Of a stretch of 64,000 nt of DNA, positions 45,029 through 55,197 are shown piece after piece. Every line of letters begins with the position of its first letter. Position 1 is the first letter of the stretch. The translations under genes were made by a program, and so were the position numbers. This DNA comes from Caulobacter soli. Its GTDB lineage: Bacteria; Pseudomonadota; Alphaproteobacteria; Caulobacterales; Caulobacteraceae. The stretch spans positions 5,067,501 through 5,131,500 of the forward strand of contig NZ_CP049199.1 in assembly GCF_011045195.1 (NCBI RefSeq). The letters are read 5' to 3'. Under the pieces are notes generated by a model. That model was not told the DNA's origin. It was given only the letters and a program-made list of their open reading frames with translations, and did not search any database.

Positions 45029-46043
45029 TCACGCTGCGCATGCCAAACAGATCGAGCGGATTCCAAGTCATGGCCCGCGCGATATCCGACGCGCTGGCGG
45101 TGCGCGTGGCTTGAAGGCGCCGGCGTTCCGCCAGCACCGGGCCGAGATTCTTCAACGCCGCCAGAATACCTCGCCAAGCCGGCGCCGCTTCTCCCCGGCT
45201 CAGATGGCGCAACAGAAGGACGAAGGTCGCCAGCACATGAAGCGGCGCCGTCCAAAGCAAGGCGGTCGGCGTGTTCTTGGCGAACACCCAGATCCGGTTG
45301 CGAGAGCCATGAAACAGGGTGAAGTCGGATCGGACGCCCGTCGAGGCCGAACCGATGTGAGCCACCTCGGCCCCTGGAACCAGGTGCGTCGCCTCGCCGA
45401 TCAGACGCAGGCGGTAACCCAGGTCGACGTCCTCGCAGTAACAGAAAAAGCTTTCGTCGAAGCCGCCGATCTCGAGAAAGAGGGCCCGATCGATCAGCAT
45501 GGCCGCGCCGCAGGCTGAAAAGGTTTCACCCTCCGGCGTCACGGCCGGCGCGGCGCGGTGATACCCGCCACGATAGGGGAATCCCGCCAAGGTCATGACA
45601 TCGCCGGTCCCGTCCAATAGGGCTGGATCAGCCGCGTCACGCTGCAGCGACGTGAAGCAGTGAATGTCCGGTCGAGCTTCCGCGGCGATGACCAGCTGCT
45701 TCAACCAATCCGGGCGGGCGAAGGCGTCCGGATTGAGCAGCGCCAGCCAACGCCCTTTCGCCTGGCGCGCCCCGAGATTGTTGCCCGCCGCGAAGCCGAG
45801 ATTGGCGCCCGGCTCGATCAGGCGCAAATCCGGATCCGTCGCCGCGACGGCCTGCGGCGCGCCGTCGGTGGACGCGTTGTCGACGACCAGAACCTCGAAG
45901 TCCGTGAAGGTCTGGGCGCGCAGATGATCAAGACAGCGCGCGAGCGTCGGTCCGCTTTGATAGGCGACGATGATCACGCTGATCAATGGCGCTTCAGCGC
46001 TCTTGCCATTGCCGGTGGGCCAAGCCATGCGTGGCGTGCTCAT
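44991..46043 (-). CDS. GT2-family glycosyltransferase, possible rhamnosyltransferase
   Basis: A 350-residue GT-A glycosyltransferase. It starts VIIVAYQSGPTLARCLDHLRAQTFTDFEVLVVDNASTDG. LGFAAGNNLGARQAKGRWLALLNPDA and GGFDESFFCYCEDVDLGYRLRLIG are the WbbL-like (rhamnosyl) group features. A hydrophobic segment near residue 265 may touch the membrane. It is divergent from the dTDP-rhamnose genes, with only 19 bases between start codons, which fits use of dTDP-rhamnose. That donor is inferred from context. Confidence 0.83.
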   Translation of the reverse strand: MSTPRMAWPTGNGKSAEAPLISVIIVAYQSGPTLARCLDHLRAQTFTDFEVLVVDNASTDGAPQAVAATDPDLRLIEPGANLGFAAGNNLGARQAKGRWLALLNPDAFARPDWLKQLVIAAEARPDIHCFTSLQRDAADPALLDGTGDVMTLAGFPYRGGYHRAAPAVTPEGETFSACGAAMLIDRALFLEIGGFDESFFCYCEDVDLGYRLRLIGEATHLVPGAEVAHIGSASTGVRSDFTLFHGSRNRIWVFAKNTPTALLWTAPLHVLATFVLLLRHLSRGEAAPAWRGILAALKNLGPVLAERRRLQATRTASASDIARAMTWNPLDLFGMRSVIKPPKGPRSADA

Positions 46044-46062
46044 TTCTTAGAGGGTCAGAGTA

Positions 46063-46635
46063 GTGAAGATCACGCCGATGGCGATTCCCGAGGTGCTGCT
46101 TATCACGCCGGCGCGCCATGGCGACGAGCGGGGTTGGTTTTCAGAGACCTTTCGTCAGTCGGCGCTGGAAGAGGCGGGCTTCGCCGGCGGAACCTTCATC
46201 CAGGACAACCACGCGCGCTCGACGCAGCGCGGCGTTCTGCGGGGTCTGCACTTTCAGAAGCCGCCCCATGCCCAGGACAAGCTCGTGCGTTGCGTGCAGG
46301 GCGCGATTTTCGATGTGGCGGTCGATATCCGCGAGGGTTCGCCGACGTTCGGCCTGTGGGTCGGCGCCGAACTTTCGGCCGAAAACGGCCAGCAGCTGCT
46401 GGTCCCCAAGGGTTTTGCGCACGGCTATTGCACCCTCGCCGAGGCTTGCGAGGTTCTCTACAAGGTCACCGCCTACTACGCGCCTCAGGCCGAAGGCGCG
46501 CTGCGCTGGAACGATCCCGCCCTGGCGATCGATTGGGGTGTTCCGGTCGATCAGATCACGACCAACGCCCGTGACGCTGGCGCGCCCCTGCTCGCCAGCC
46601 TGGACAGCGCCTTCATCCACGACCAGAACGATTGA
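46063..46635 (+). CDS. rfbC: dTDP-4-dehydrorhamnose 3,5-epimerase
   Basis: A 190-residue cupin epimerase, third enzyme in making dTDP-L-rhamnose. The catalytic His is H63 in GVLRGLHFQKPPHAQ. The family parts DERGWFSETFRQ, FIQDNHARST and PKGFAHGYCTL are present, and EVLYKVTAYYAP holds the substrate-stacking Tyr. The start is likely GTG at 46063; ATG 46078 is the other choice. It leads an rfbC-rfbB-rfbD-rfbA run, with a gap of 145 bases before rfbB. Confidence 0.93.
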   Translation: MKITPMAIPEVLLITPARHGDERGWFSETFRQSALEEAGFAGGTFIQDNHARSTQRGVLRGLHFQKPPHAQDKLVRCVQGAIFDVAVDIREGSPTFGLWVGAELSAENGQQLLVPKGFAHGYCTLAEACEVLYKVTAYYAPQAEGALRWNDPALAIDWGVPVDQITTNARDAGAPLLASLDSAFIHDQND

Positions 46636-46780
46636 GCGCGTCATTCGCGCTGGGCTTCCGCCGAAGCCCCGTCGCGGACGCCGATGATGCGGCTGATATT
46701 CACGACAGAAGCGCCAACTTCCATTAGAGCCTCTCCAAACGGGCGTCGCACTCACGGACGTCGACCTAAAGGATTCTCCG

Positions 46781-47842
46781 TTGAAGATTCTCGTCACCGG
46801 CGGCGCGGGGTTCATCGGCTCGGCGGTTTGCCGCCTGTTGATCGACGAGATCGGCGACCAGGTCGTCAATCTCGACAAGCTGACCTATGCCGGCACCCTG
46901 ACCTCGGTGGCCGAGATCGCGGACTCGCCTGACTATGTCTTCGTCCAGGCCGACGTCACCGACCGCGCCGCGGTCGAGGCGGTGTTCAACACCCATCGCC
47001 CCGACGCGGTGCTGCACCTGGCCGCCGAGTCCCATGTCGATCGCTCGATCTCCGGCGCGGGCCCGTTCGTCGAGACCAACATCGTCGGCACGTATGTGAT
47101 GCTGGACTGCGCCCTGGACTACTGGCGCGGCCTGGAGGGCGCGGCCAAGGCGGCCTTCCGCTTCGTCCACGTCTCCACCGACGAGGTCTATGGCAGCCTG
47201 GGCGCCGAGGGCCTGTTTGAGGAAACCACCGCCTATGCGCCGACCTCGCCCTATTCGGCGTCGAAGGCCTCGGCCGACCATCTGGCCATGGCCTGGTTCC
47301 ACACCTATGGCCTGCCGGTGGTCGTCTCCAACTGCTCCAACAACTATGGCCCCTATCACTTCCCCGAGAAGCTGATTCCGCTGATGATCCTGAACGGCCT
47401 GGAGCGTCGGCCGCTGCCCGTCTATGGCGACGGGACCAATATTCGCGACTGGCTGTTCGTCGAGGACCACGCTCGCGCCCTGCGCATGATCCTGGAACAA
47501 GGTCGCCCGGGCGAGAAATACAACGTCGGCGGCCGCAACGAGCGCAGCAATCTCCAGGTCGTCCAGACGATCTGCGACCTGCTGGACGAACTGGCGCCCG
47601 GCCCCGGGGGCTCGCGCCGCGATCTGATCACCTTCGTCGCCGACCGCCCCGGCCACGACCGGCGCTACGCCATCGACGCGACCAAGCTCGAGACCGAACT
47701 GGGCTGGCGCGCGCGCGACACCTTCGAGACCGGCATCCGCAAGACCGTCGAATGGTATCTGGCCCGCGCCGACTGGTGGACCCCGCTGCGCAAGACCTAT
47801 GATGGCGCCCGCCTGGGTCTGCTGACCACCGAGGCCGGCTGA
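46781..47842 (+). CDS. rfbB: dTDP-glucose 4,6-dehydratase
   Basis: A 353-residue SDR-fold enzyme that turns dTDP-glucose into the 4-keto-6-deoxy sugar. The NAD motif is [15 protein letters not shown] at the start. The active site Y-x3-K is in [29 protein letters not shown] and [11 protein letters not shown] (with the dehydratase D-E pair) are typical RmlB marks. The start is TTG at 46781, with AAAGGA seven bases before it. It is followed three bases later by rfbD. Confidence 0.95.
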   Translation: MKILVTGGAGFIGSAVCRLLIDEIGDQVVNLDKLTYAGTLTSVAEIADSPDYVFVQADVTDRAAVEAVFNTHRPDAVLHLAAESHVDRSISGAGPFVETNIVGTYVMLDCALDYWRGLEGAAKAAFRFVHVSTDEVYGSLGAEGLFEETTAYAPTSPYSASKASADHLAMAWFHTYGLPVVVSNCSNNYGPYHFPEKLIPLMILNGLERRPLPVYGDGTNIRDWLFVEDHARALRMILEQGRPGEKYNVGGRNERSNLQVVQTICDLLDELAPGPGGSRRDLITFVADRPGHDRRYAIDATKLETELGWRARDTFETGIRKTVEWYLARADWWTPLRKTYDGARLGLLTTEAG

Positions 47843-47845
47843 TCC

Positions 47846-48724
47846 ATGGGCTCGCCTCTTCTGGTGTTCGGCCATAACGGCCAGGTGGCGCGCGAACTCG
47901 CGCGAGCCGGTGAAGTCGAAGGCCGCGCCATGATCCTGGCCGGACGCGAGACGCTGGATCTGACCCATGCCGACGCCATCGACGCCTTCATCGCCGCCAC
48001 CGCGCCCCTCGCCGTGATCAACGCCGCGGCCTATACCGCCGTCGACCGCGCCGAGAGCGACGCCGCCGCGGCCTATGCCTTGAACCGCGACGCGCCGGCG
48101 GCCATGGCGCGGGTCTGCGCCGACCGTGGTCTGCCGTTCGTGCACTTCTCCACCGACTACGTTTTCGATGGCGCGCTGGACCGGCCCTATGTCGAAACCG
48201 ATCCCACCGCCCCGACGGGCGTCTACGGCGCCAGCAAACTGGCCGGCGAGCAGGCGGTGATCCAGGCGGGCGGCGCGGCCCTCATCCTGCGGACGTCCTG
48301 GGTCTACAGCGCTCACGGCAGCAATTTCATAAAGACCATGCTGCGTCTGGCCGCCGATCGCGACGAGATCGGCGTCGTCGCCGACCAGCTGGGCCGCCCG
48401 ACCTGGGCGCGCGACTGCGCGCAGGCCGCGCTGCTCGCGGTCGACGCCCTGGCGCGAGATCCTGGCCTGGCCGGCGTCTATCACCTCAGCGGCGCGGACG
48501 ACGCCAGCTGGGCCGACCTGGCCTCGGCGGTGTTCGCCCAATCGGCCCTGCGCGGCGGACCGACCGCTCGCGTGCGGCCGATCACCACCGATCAATATCC
48601 AACCCGCGCCAAGCGCCCGGCCAATTCTCGGCTGGACGTCGCCAAGATTCAAAGGATGCTGTCCTGGCGTCCTCGTCCCTGGCGCGACAGCCTGGCGGCC
48701 TGCATGAACGAGATGGAGCTCTAG
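47846..48724 (+). CDS. rfbD: dTDP-4-dehydrorhamnose reductase
   Basis: A 292-residue SDR-fold reductase for the last step of dTDP-L-rhamnose. The nucleotide-binding start is [35 protein letters not shown] and the active-site [13 protein letters not shown] are clear. The end [20 protein letters not shown] is the usual RmlD C-terminal segment. It lies between rfbB and rfbA with gaps of 3 and 5 bases, so the genes form one transcript. Confidence 0.95.
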   Translation: MGSPLLVFGHNGQVARELARAGEVEGRAMILAGRETLDLTHADAIDAFIAATAPLAVINAAAYTAVDRAESDAAAAYALNRDAPAAMARVCADRGLPFVHFSTDYVFDGALDRPYVETDPTAPTGVYGASKLAGEQAVIQAGGAALILRTSWVYSAHGSNFIKTMLRLAADRDEIGVVADQLGRPTWARDCAQAALLAVDALARDPGLAGVYHLSGADDASWADLASAVFAQSALRGGPTARVRPITTDQYPTRAKRPANSRLDVAKIQRMLSWRPRPWRDSLAACMNEMEL

Positions 48725-48729
48725 CGCCC

Positions 48730-49596
48730 ATGAAAGGCATCGTCCTCGCCGGCGGATCCGGCACGCGCCTCCATCCCCTGACCCTGGCGGTCTGCAAGCA
48801 GCTGCTGCCGATCTACGACAAGCCGATGGTCTATTATCCGATCAGCACCCTGATGCTGGCGGGGATCCGCGACATCCTGATCATCTCCACGCCCAAGGAC
48901 GTGCCGCTGTTCAAGGATCTGCTGGGCGACGGCTCGGCCTGGGGCGTGCGGTTCGAATACGCCGTCCAGAACACCCCGCGCGGCCTGGCCGACGCCTTCA
49001 TCGTCGGCGAGAGCTTCATCGGCGGCGACAAGTGCGCCCTGGTGCTGGGCGACAATCTCTATTTCGGCCATGGCCTGAGCGAGGCCCTGGAGCAGGCCGC
49101 GGCCTCCGACGCCGGAGCGACGGTGTTCGCCTATCACGTGACCGATCCCGAGCGATACGGCGTGGTGGATTTCGACGCCGAGGGCCGGGCGGTGTCGCTG
49201 GAGGAGAAGCCCAAGAACCCGACGTCGAACTGGGCGGTCACCGGTCTGTATTTCTACGACAACCAGGTCGTCGGAATGGCGCGCGACCTGCCGCCCTCGG
49301 CGCGGGGCGAGATCGAGATCACCGACATCAATCGCCTGTACATGGACCAAGGCCAGCTGTCGGTGTCAAAGCTGGGGCGCGGCTACGCCTGGCTCGACAC
49401 CGGCACCCACGACAGCCTGGTCGAGGCCACCGAGTTCATCCGCGCCATCGAAAAGCGCCAGGGCCAGAAGGTGGGCTGCCCGGAGGAGATCGCCTTCAGC
49501 AAGGGCTGGATCTCGGCCGACCAGGTCGCGACGCTGGGAAGGGCCATGGGCAAGACGGAATACGGCCAATACCTGGTGCGGCTGGCGGGCGGCTAG
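48730..49596 (+). CDS. rfbA: Glucose-1-phosphate thymidylyltransferase
   Basis: A 288-residue nucleotidyltransferase that makes dTDP-glucose, first step of the rhamnose route. It opens [49 protein letters not shown] and [35 protein letters not shown] are the RmlA hallmarks. Its ending [22 protein letters not shown] is complete. The last gene of the rfb run; its stop overlaps the convergent queG stop by four bases. Confidence 0.95.
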   Translation: MKGIVLAGGSGTRLHPLTLAVCKQLLPIYDKPMVYYPISTLMLAGIRDILIISTPKDVPLFKDLLGDGSAWGVRFEYAVQNTPRGLADAFIVGESFIGGDKCALVLGDNLYFGHGLSEALEQAAASDAGATVFAYHVTDPERYGVVDFDAEGRAVSLEEKPKNPTSNWAVTGLYFYDNQVVGMARDLPPSARGEIEITDINRLYMDQGQLSVSKLGRGYAWLDTGTHDSLVEATEFIRAIEKRQGQKVGCPEEIAFSKGWISADQVATLGRAMGKTEYGQYLVRLAGG

Positions 49597-50729
49597 GCGG
49601 CCCCGGTCCACTCGGCCTTCACCGCGACGTCCGCCTCGGCCACCGTCTCGGCCAACCGCGCGAAGGCTTCTGCGCTCAACAATCGCCGCGCCGCCCACAC
49701 CGCCGCGCCGCGCACCACGGGCGAGGCGTCGGCCAGCAGCGGCTCCACCGCCGCCATCAGTGCCGCTTCGCCGCTGTTACCGATGGCGTAGAGCACGTTG
49801 CGCACGAAGCGGTCGCGGCCGATGCGCTTGACCGGGCTCTTGCTGAACAGGGCGCGGAACGACGGGTCATCCAAGGCCGCCAGGTCCGCCAGGGACGGAC
49901 CTTTCAAGGTCTCGCGGGCGTGGAAGGCCATCTCGGCCGACAGGCTGGCGAACTTGTTCCACGGGCAGGCGGCCAGGCAGTCGTCGCAGCCGTAGATGCG
50001 ATTGCCCAGCGCCGACCGAAACTCCACAGGGATTGGCCCCGACAGCTCGATGGTCAGGTACGAGATGCAGCGCCGCGCATCCAGGCGGTGCGGCGCGGGG
50101 AAGGCTTTGGTCGGGCAGATGTCCAGGCACGCGCTGCAAGACCCGCAGTGGTCGCGCTCGGGTGGGTCGGCCGGCAGGTCCAGGGTGGTCAGCACGCTGC
50201 CCAGGAACAGCCACGAGCCGAACTGGCGCGACACCAGGTTGGTGTGCTTGCCCTGCCAGCCCAGGCCGGCGCGCTGGGCCAGGGGCTTTTCCATCAGCGG
50301 CGCGGTGTCGACGAACACCTTCACCTCGCCGCCGAACCGGCCGTGCATCCAGCGGGCCAGGGCCTTCAGCCGCTTCTTGATCACCTCGTGATAGTCGTCG
50401 CCCTGGGCGTAGACGCTGATCGCCGCGCGGGACGGATATTCCAGGGCCAGCAGCGGATCGTGCTCGGGACCGTAATTGACGCCCAGCACCACCGCCGTGG
50501 CCGCGTCCTGCCACATGGCCGTGGGGTGGGACCGCCGGTCCAGCGTCTCCTCCATCCAGCCCATGGCCCCGTGAAAGCCCTCGGCCACGAACTCGCGCAG
50601 CCAGCCGCCGTTGGGCCAGGCCTCCGAAGCGCTGGCGAATCCGCAGGTGTCGAAACCCAGCCGCAGGGCCTCGGCGCGGATTTCGTCCCTCAGGCTTTGG
50701 TTCAGGTGGCTAGAAGTCGAGATCGTCAT
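49593..50729 (-). CDS. queG: Epoxyqueuosine reductase
   Basis: A 378-residue iron-sulfur, cobalamin-dependent enzyme that reduces epoxyqueuosine to queuosine in tRNA. Two 4Fe-4S sites are visible as [12 protein letters not shown] and [10 protein letters not shown]. The upstream [15 protein letters not shown] and [14 protein letters not shown] (B12/active-site region) are typical of QueG. The C-terminus has HEAT-like helices. It starts inside the end of the GST gene (20-base overlap), so the two are probably translated from one message. Confidence 0.94.
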   Translation of the reverse strand: MTISTSSHLNQSLRDEIRAEALRLGFDTCGFASASEAWPNGGWLREFVAEGFHGAMGWMEETLDRRSHPTAMWQDAATAVVLGVNYGPEHDPLLALEYPSRAAISVYAQGDDYHEVIKKRLKALARWMHGRFGGEVKVFVDTAPLMEKPLAQRAGLGWQGKHTNLVSRQFGSWLFLGSVLTTLDLPADPPERDHCGSCSACLDICPTKAFPAPHRLDARRCISYLTIELSGPIPVEFRSALGNRIYGCDDCLAACPWNKFASLSAEMAFHARETLKGPSLADLAALDDPSFRALFSKSPVKRIGRDRFVRNVLYAIGNSGEAALMAAVEPLLADASPVVRGAAVWAARRLLSAEAFARLAETVAEADVAVKAEWTGAA

Positions 50730-51396
50730 AGTGCGCGACCGGCGCCAGGCCCGGCCAGCGATCGGCCAGGATGGGTCGGAAGGCGGGCCTGGACTTCAGC
50801 TTCATGTACCAGGTCTTGGTCGCCGGGAAGTCCTTCCACGGCACGTCGCCGAAATAGTCGATCACCGACAGGTGGGCGGCGGCGGCGAAGTCGGCCAGGC
50901 TCATGCGCCGGCCCGCCAGCCAGTCGCGGGTGTTCAGCAGGCCTTCGACATAGTCCATGTGCTGGCGCAGGGCGTCGCGGCCCCGGCGCAGCGACGACAG
51001 GTCCGGCGCGCCCAGCCGCAGAAGGCGCTTTTCCATCTTCTCGTGCAGCAGGAAGCCGTTGACCTCGTTGTCGAACTTGCGGTCGAACCATTGCAGCAGG
51101 CGGCGCGCCTCGGCCCGCTCGCCCGGTTCGCGACCCAGCAGGGCCGGTTCGGGATCCTGTTCCTCGATGTGCTCGAGGATGGCGCGGGTCTCGGCGATCA
51201 CCGTGGTGCGCTGGTGCTTGGTCTCGACCAGCACCGGCGGCACGCCCGAGGGATTGAGCTTCAGGAACTCGGCCGGCCCTTCCCAATAGCGCACCTGCAC
51301 CTCGACGAACGGCAGGCGCTTCTCGCCCAGGGCGAGACGCACCTGGCGCGAGGCCGGGTCCAGGGGGAAGTGGTGAAGGGTTCGTTCGACGCTCAT
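50710..51396 (-). CDS. Glutathione S-transferase family protein
   Basis: A 228-residue GST. The N-terminal domain shows LHHFPLDPASRQVRLALGEKRLPFVEV, then LNPSGVPPVLVE (cis-Pro) and VIAETRAILEHIEE (glutathione-binding acidic-Thr/Ser pair region). The helical C-terminal half includes WLAGRRMSLADFAAAAHLSVIDYF, a standard N-capping region of GSTs. Start ATG 51396; ATG 51408 is possible. It is the first gene of a pair with queG. Confidence 0.85.
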   Translation of the reverse strand: MSVERTLHHFPLDPASRQVRLALGEKRLPFVEVQVRYWEGPAEFLKLNPSGVPPVLVETKHQRTTVIAETRAILEHIEEQDPEPALLGREPGERAEARRLLQWFDRKFDNEVNGFLLHEKMEKRLLRLGAPDLSSLRRGRDALRQHMDYVEGLLNTRDWLAGRRMSLADFAAAAHLSVIDYFGDVPWKDFPATKTWYMKLKSRPAFRPILADRWPGLAPVAHYDDLDF

Positions 51397-51548
51397 GCCC
51401 ACGCGCATTCAGGCTGCATCGTTCGATCGATGCGCCGTTTTGTTTAACAAGAACTTGCTGAACACCGGTCATCGGCCGACTTAACGGCCAAAATCGGGTC
51501 GTTTAACCTGAAGACCCGGCGTTAACTCTTACAGCCAAGCTTCGGCGG

Positions 51549-53006
51549 TCAGCCCTTGGCGTTCATCCGACCGATCAGGTTGGTGGTGCTCTGGCCAGCC
51601 TTCAGCTCGGCCAGAACCACCTTGCCGCCATAGCCCAGCACCACGTCGGAGCCGACCACGGTCTCGACCGTGTAGTCGGCGCCCTTGACCAGCACGTCGG
51701 GGCGGAAGGCCTTGATCAGGGTCAGCGGCGTCTGCTCGTCGAACAGCACCACCAGGTCGACCGCCGACAGCGAGGCCAGAACCGTGGCGCGGCCGCTTTC
51801 CTTCTGCACCGGCCGGGTCGGGCCCTTCAGGCGCTGGACCGAGGCGTCGGTGTTGAGGCCCACGATCAGCCGGTCGCAGGCGGCCTTGGCTTGCGCCAGC
51901 AGCGAGACGTGACCGGGATGCAGCAGGTCGAAACAGCCGTTGGTGAAACCCACCTTCAGCCCGCGCGCCCGCCAGCTTGCGACCACCGCCAGGGCGCCGT
52001 CCAGGTCGGCGATCTTGTCGGCGACCGGATCGCCGTGTTCGCCGTGCGCCAAGCCGACCAGCTCGTCGGCGGTGACCACGTCGGTGCCCAGCTTGGCCAC
52101 CACCAGGCCGGCGGCGAGGTTGGCCAGGCGCGAGGCGTCCAGCGGGCTCGCCCCGCGCGCCAGGGCCAGGGCCAGGGTGGCGGCCACGGTGTCGCCGGCG
52201 CCGGAAACGTCGAACACCTCCAGGGCCGTGGCCGGCAGGTGCACCGGCGCCTCGCCGCGCACGGCCAGGGTCATGCCGGCCCCGCCCCGGGTGATCAGGG
52301 CGGCGGCCAGGTTCGGGGCCGTGGCCAGGATGGCGTCGGCGGCCTCGGCGGCGGCTTCGTCGCCCGGCCCGGTCACGCCGGTGGCCTCGGCGGCCTCGCG
52401 GCGGTTGGGCTTGATCAGGGTCGCGCCGTCATAGCGGGAGAAGTCGCGGCTCTTGGGATCGACGATCACCGGCTTGCCGGCGGCGTTGGCCGCCGCGATC
52501 GCGGCCTTCAGCACCACCGGGGTCAGCACGCCCTTGGCGTAGTCGGACAGCACCACCACGTCGACCTCGCGCAGGTGAGCGCTGAACGCCGCCAGCAGGG
52601 CCTGGCCGTCGGCCTCGCCCCTGTCCTCGCGATCGGCGCGCAGCATCTGGTGCGAGCCGGAGATGTAGCGGGTCTTTTCCGTGGTCCGGCGCTTGGCGTC
52701 GACGATCAGGGCCGAGTCCAGGCTGGGCTCGCGGTCGATCAGACCCGTCAGCACCCGGCCGGCGTCGTCGTCGCCGACCACGCCCACCAGCACGGCCCGA
52801 CCACCCAGGGCCGCGACATTGCGGGCCACGTTGCCGGCCCCGCCCAGCATCACCGTCTCGCGCTCGACGGCGATCACCGGCACCGGCGCCTCGGGCGAGA
52901 TGCGGTCGACCGCGCCATAGACGAAGCGGTCCAGCATCACGTCGCCCAGCACCAGCACGGTGGCGCCCGAAAAGGCTCGCGGCAGCTTGGCCAGGGTGTC
53001 GTCCAT
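51549..53006 (-). CDS. hldE: Bifunctional heptose-7-phosphate kinase / heptose-1-phosphate adenylyltransferase
   Basis: A 485-residue two-domain enzyme that phosphorylates D-glycero-D-manno-heptose-7-phosphate and later adenylylates the 1-phosphate to ADP-heptose for the LPS core. The N-terminal ribokinase-like domain (about 1-315) has LGDVMLDRFVYG, GGAGNVARNVAALGG and the D-V-S-G-A-G-D-T catalytic loop. The C-terminal cytidylyltransferase-like domain has VGFTNGCFDLLHPGHVSLL. Start ATG 53006 fits the family start; ATG 53042, with GGGG upstream, is the other option. Its partner GmhB is encoded at 10944-11480. Confidence 0.94.
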   Translation of the reverse strand: MDDTLAKLPRAFSGATVLVLGDVMLDRFVYGAVDRISPEAPVPVIAVERETVMLGGAGNVARNVAALGGRAVLVGVVGDDDAGRVLTGLIDREPSLDSALIVDAKRRTTEKTRYISGSHQMLRADREDRGEADGQALLAAFSAHLREVDVVVLSDYAKGVLTPVVLKAAIAAANAAGKPVIVDPKSRDFSRYDGATLIKPNRREAAEATGVTGPGDEAAAEAADAILATAPNLAAALITRGGAGMTLAVRGEAPVHLPATALEVFDVSGAGDTVAATLALALARGASPLDASRLANLAAGLVVAKLGTDVVTADELVGLAHGEHGDPVADKIADLDGALAVVASWRARGLKVGFTNGCFDLLHPGHVSLLAQAKAACDRLIVGLNTDASVQRLKGPTRPVQKESGRATVLASLSAVDLVVLFDEQTPLTLIKAFRPDVLVKGADYTVETVVGSDVVLGYGGKVVLAELKAGQSTTNLIGRMNAKG

Positions 53007-53072
53007 CAGGTCGGTCGCTCGTTCATCTTGGAGAAAGGCCATTTGGCCCCGTGCGCCGTGCGCCGCAAGCCT

Positions 53073-54011
53073 TCAGAGCGGCTCGACCTCGCTGAAGGCG
53101 CCGGCATGAGGCTCGGCGACGCCGCGCGGATCGGGATGCAGCAGGATGTCGGCGGTCGGGAAGGCCTCCAGCACACGCGTCTCGGCCTCCACCATCAGGG
53201 TGTGGGCCAAGGCCAGGGGCGTCTCGGCGTCGAAGTCCATGTGGGCCTGGACGTGGACGAACGGTCCCGAGGCCCGGGTGCGCAGCTGGTGCACGCCCAT
53301 CACCCGGGGATCGGCGGTCAGCAGGTCCAGGATGCGAGCGCGATCCTCGTCGGGCAGTTCGCGGTCCATCAGCTGGTGGCTGGCCTCGCGGAACACGCCG
53401 ATCGCGCCCCAGATCAGCCAGGCGGCGATCAGCAGGCCGGCCGCGCCGTCCACCCAGGTCAGGCCCAGGAAGCCGGCCGCGGCGATGCCGACCAGGCTGA
53501 CGGCGTTGGCGGCCAGGTCTGCCGCGTAGTGGGCCTTGTCGCCCGACACCGCCACCGAGCGGGTGCGCTTGGTCACCTCGCTCTGGGCGCGGATCAGGGC
53601 CAGGGTCAGCAGGATCGAGACGACCATCACCCCCACGCCCAGGCCTTCGGCGGCGATGGGCTTGGGGTGCAGCAGGCTCTTGATCGCCTCCTGGCCGATC
53701 AGGGCGCCGGACGCGAAGACCAGGCCGCCCTGGGTCAGGCTGGAGAACGCCTCGGCCTTGCCGTGGCCGAACCGGTGCTCGGCGTCGGGCGGCGCGGCGG
53801 CGTAGCGCACGGCGAAGAAGGTCACCAGCGAGGCGACCAGGTCCAGGCCGCTGTCGGCCAGCGAGGCCAGCATGGCCACCGAGCCGCCGGCGATCCAGGC
53901 CACGCCCTTGATGGCGATCAGCACCGTCGCGCAGCCCACCGACAGGGTGGTGACCCGGCGGGTGAGCTTCAGCGACTCGGCGGCGGTCAGGGCGGGCGTG
54001 GGCGCGGACAT
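53073..54011 (-). CDS. Cation diffusion facilitator (FieF-like) metal exporter
   Basis: A 312-residue inner-membrane protein with about six helices that exports divalent metals such as Zn2+ or Fe2+ against protons. The metal site of the second helix is SLADSGLDLVASLV and that of the fifth is DKAHYAADLAANAVS (H-x3-D). HRFGHGKAEAFSSL is the conserved loop. The C-terminal cytoplasmic domain, with GVHQLRTRASGPFVHVQAHMDFD, is the metal-sensing dimer part. Metal preference is not clear from sequence. Confidence 0.9.
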   Translation of the reverse strand: MSAPTPALTAAESLKLTRRVTTLSVGCATVLIAIKGVAWIAGGSVAMLASLADSGLDLVASLVTFFAVRYAAAPPDAEHRFGHGKAEAFSSLTQGGLVFASGALIGQEAIKSLLHPKPIAAEGLGVGVMVVSILLTLALIRAQSEVTKRTRSVAVSGDKAHYAADLAANAVSLVGIAAAGFLGLTWVDGAAGLLIAAWLIWGAIGVFREASHQLMDRELPDEDRARILDLLTADPRVMGVHQLRTRASGPFVHVQAHMDFDAETPLALAHTLMVEAETRVLEAFPTADILLHPDPRGVAEPHAGAFSEVEPL

Positions 54012-54081
54012 GAGCCCTGTTTAGCAAGGCCCGCCGCACAGCCCCAGCGAGAACGACTCGCGCGAAGGGCTCGCAACCTCT

Positions 54082-55197
54082 CTAGGCCGCCGCCTTCGTC
54101 CTCGGCCCCACATAGACCGACTGCGGCCGGACCAGCTTGCCGGTGGCCAACTGTTCCCGCGCGTGGGCGATCCAGCCCGCCGTGCGGCCCATGGCGAACA
54201 CGCAGGTGAACGACGCCGGCGGCAGGCCCAGGGCCTCCAACAGGACGGCGGTGTAGAACTCCACATTGGTGTCCAGCGGCCGGTCGGGCTTGTGGGTGCG
54301 CAGGATCCGCAGGGCGGCCTGCTCGACCCCCTCGGCGAAAGCCAGACGGCCGGGCACCGTCGTGGACGTCTGAGCCAGCTGGCGGATCGCCGCCTTCAGG
54401 GCGTCGGCGCGCGGATCGCGGACCCGGTAGATGCGGTGGCCAAAGCCCATCAGCCGGTCGCCGCGCGCCAGGGCCTTGAGGATCCAGGTCTCGGCGTTGT
54501 CGGGCGTCCCGATGTCGTCCAGCATCTCGATCACCGGGCCGGGGGCGCCGCCGTGCAGCGGACCTTTCAGGGCCGAGATCCCGGCCAGCACCGCCGAGGT
54601 CAGGCCGGCCCGCGTCGAGGCCACCACCCGGGCCGCGAAGGTCGAGGCGTTCAGGCCGTGGTCGCAGACCGTGACCAGATAGGCGTCCAGGGCCCTGGCC
54701 TCCCCGTCCGTGGCCGGAGCGCCGCGCGTCATGCGCAGCATGTCGGCCGCATGCGACAGGGCCGCGTCGGGGGCGATCGGCGACTGGCCGGCCGCGACCC
54801 GCAGCACGGCGGGGGTGAACACGGCCGGGGCGGCGATCAGCAGCAGGGCCGTGTCCAGGCCGTCGCCGTCGGGCAGGCGGGCGATCAGGGCGCGGACGGC
54901 CTCGACCGGGTCGCGCCGGGCCAGGCCCTCGTCCAGGGCGGCGACCTCGGCGAAGGCGCGGACCCGGGCGGCGCCCAGGGCCGGGGCCAGGTCCGACGGC
55001 AGGTTATCGAAAAAGCCGTCGAGCAGCAGGTGGGCGACGTCCTCGAACCCGGCGCGATGGGCCAGGTCCTCGACGGCGTAGCCCCGGATGGTCAGGCGAC
55101 CGGCCTGGCCGTCGACATCGGACAGGACCGTATGGGCGGCGACGACGCCTTCCAGACCTTCGGCGGCCGGGGCGCCCTTGGAAAGACCTTGAGACAT
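54082..55197 (-). CDS. Citrate synthase family protein (citrate or 2-methylcitrate synthase)
   Basis: A 371-residue citrate-synthase-fold enzyme that joins oxaloacetate with acetyl- or propionyl-CoA. The three catalytic regions are CDHGLNASTFAARVVAS (His), GFGHRIYRVRDPRADAL (His) and the VEFYTAVLLEALGL region (Asp partner nearby). GPLHGGAP is also conserved. Length and compactness match the short type I bacterial enzymes, close to PrpC-like forms. ATG 55197 has AAGGAGA nine bases upstream. It is divergent from a second homologue that bears a helix-turn-helix, 77 bases away. Confidence 0.9.
   Translation of the reverse strand: MSQGLSKGAPAAEGLEGVVAAHTVLSDVDGQAGRLTIRGYAVEDLAHRAGFEDVAHLLLDGFFDNLPSDLAPALGAARVRAFAEVAALDEGLARRDPVEAVRALIARLPDGDGLDTALLLIAAPAVFTPAVLRVAAGQSPIAPDAALSHAADMLRMTRGAPATDGEARALDAYLVTVCDHGLNASTFAARVVASTRAGLTSAVLAGISALKGPLHGGAPGPVIEMLDDIGTPDNAETWILKALARGDRLMGFGHRIYRVRDPRADALKAAIRQLAQTSTTVPGRLAFAEGVEQAALRILRTHKPDRPLDTNVEFYTAVLLEALGLPPASFTCVFAMGRTAGWIAHAREQLATGKLVRPQSVYVGPRTKAAA

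Noticed and set aside
51440..51530. Four TTAAC sites between the GST and hldE genes, possible CtrA binding
   Set aside because: The CtrA full site needs TTAA-N7-TTAA. No pair here has that spacing, so only scattered half-sites are seen, and some by chance are expected.
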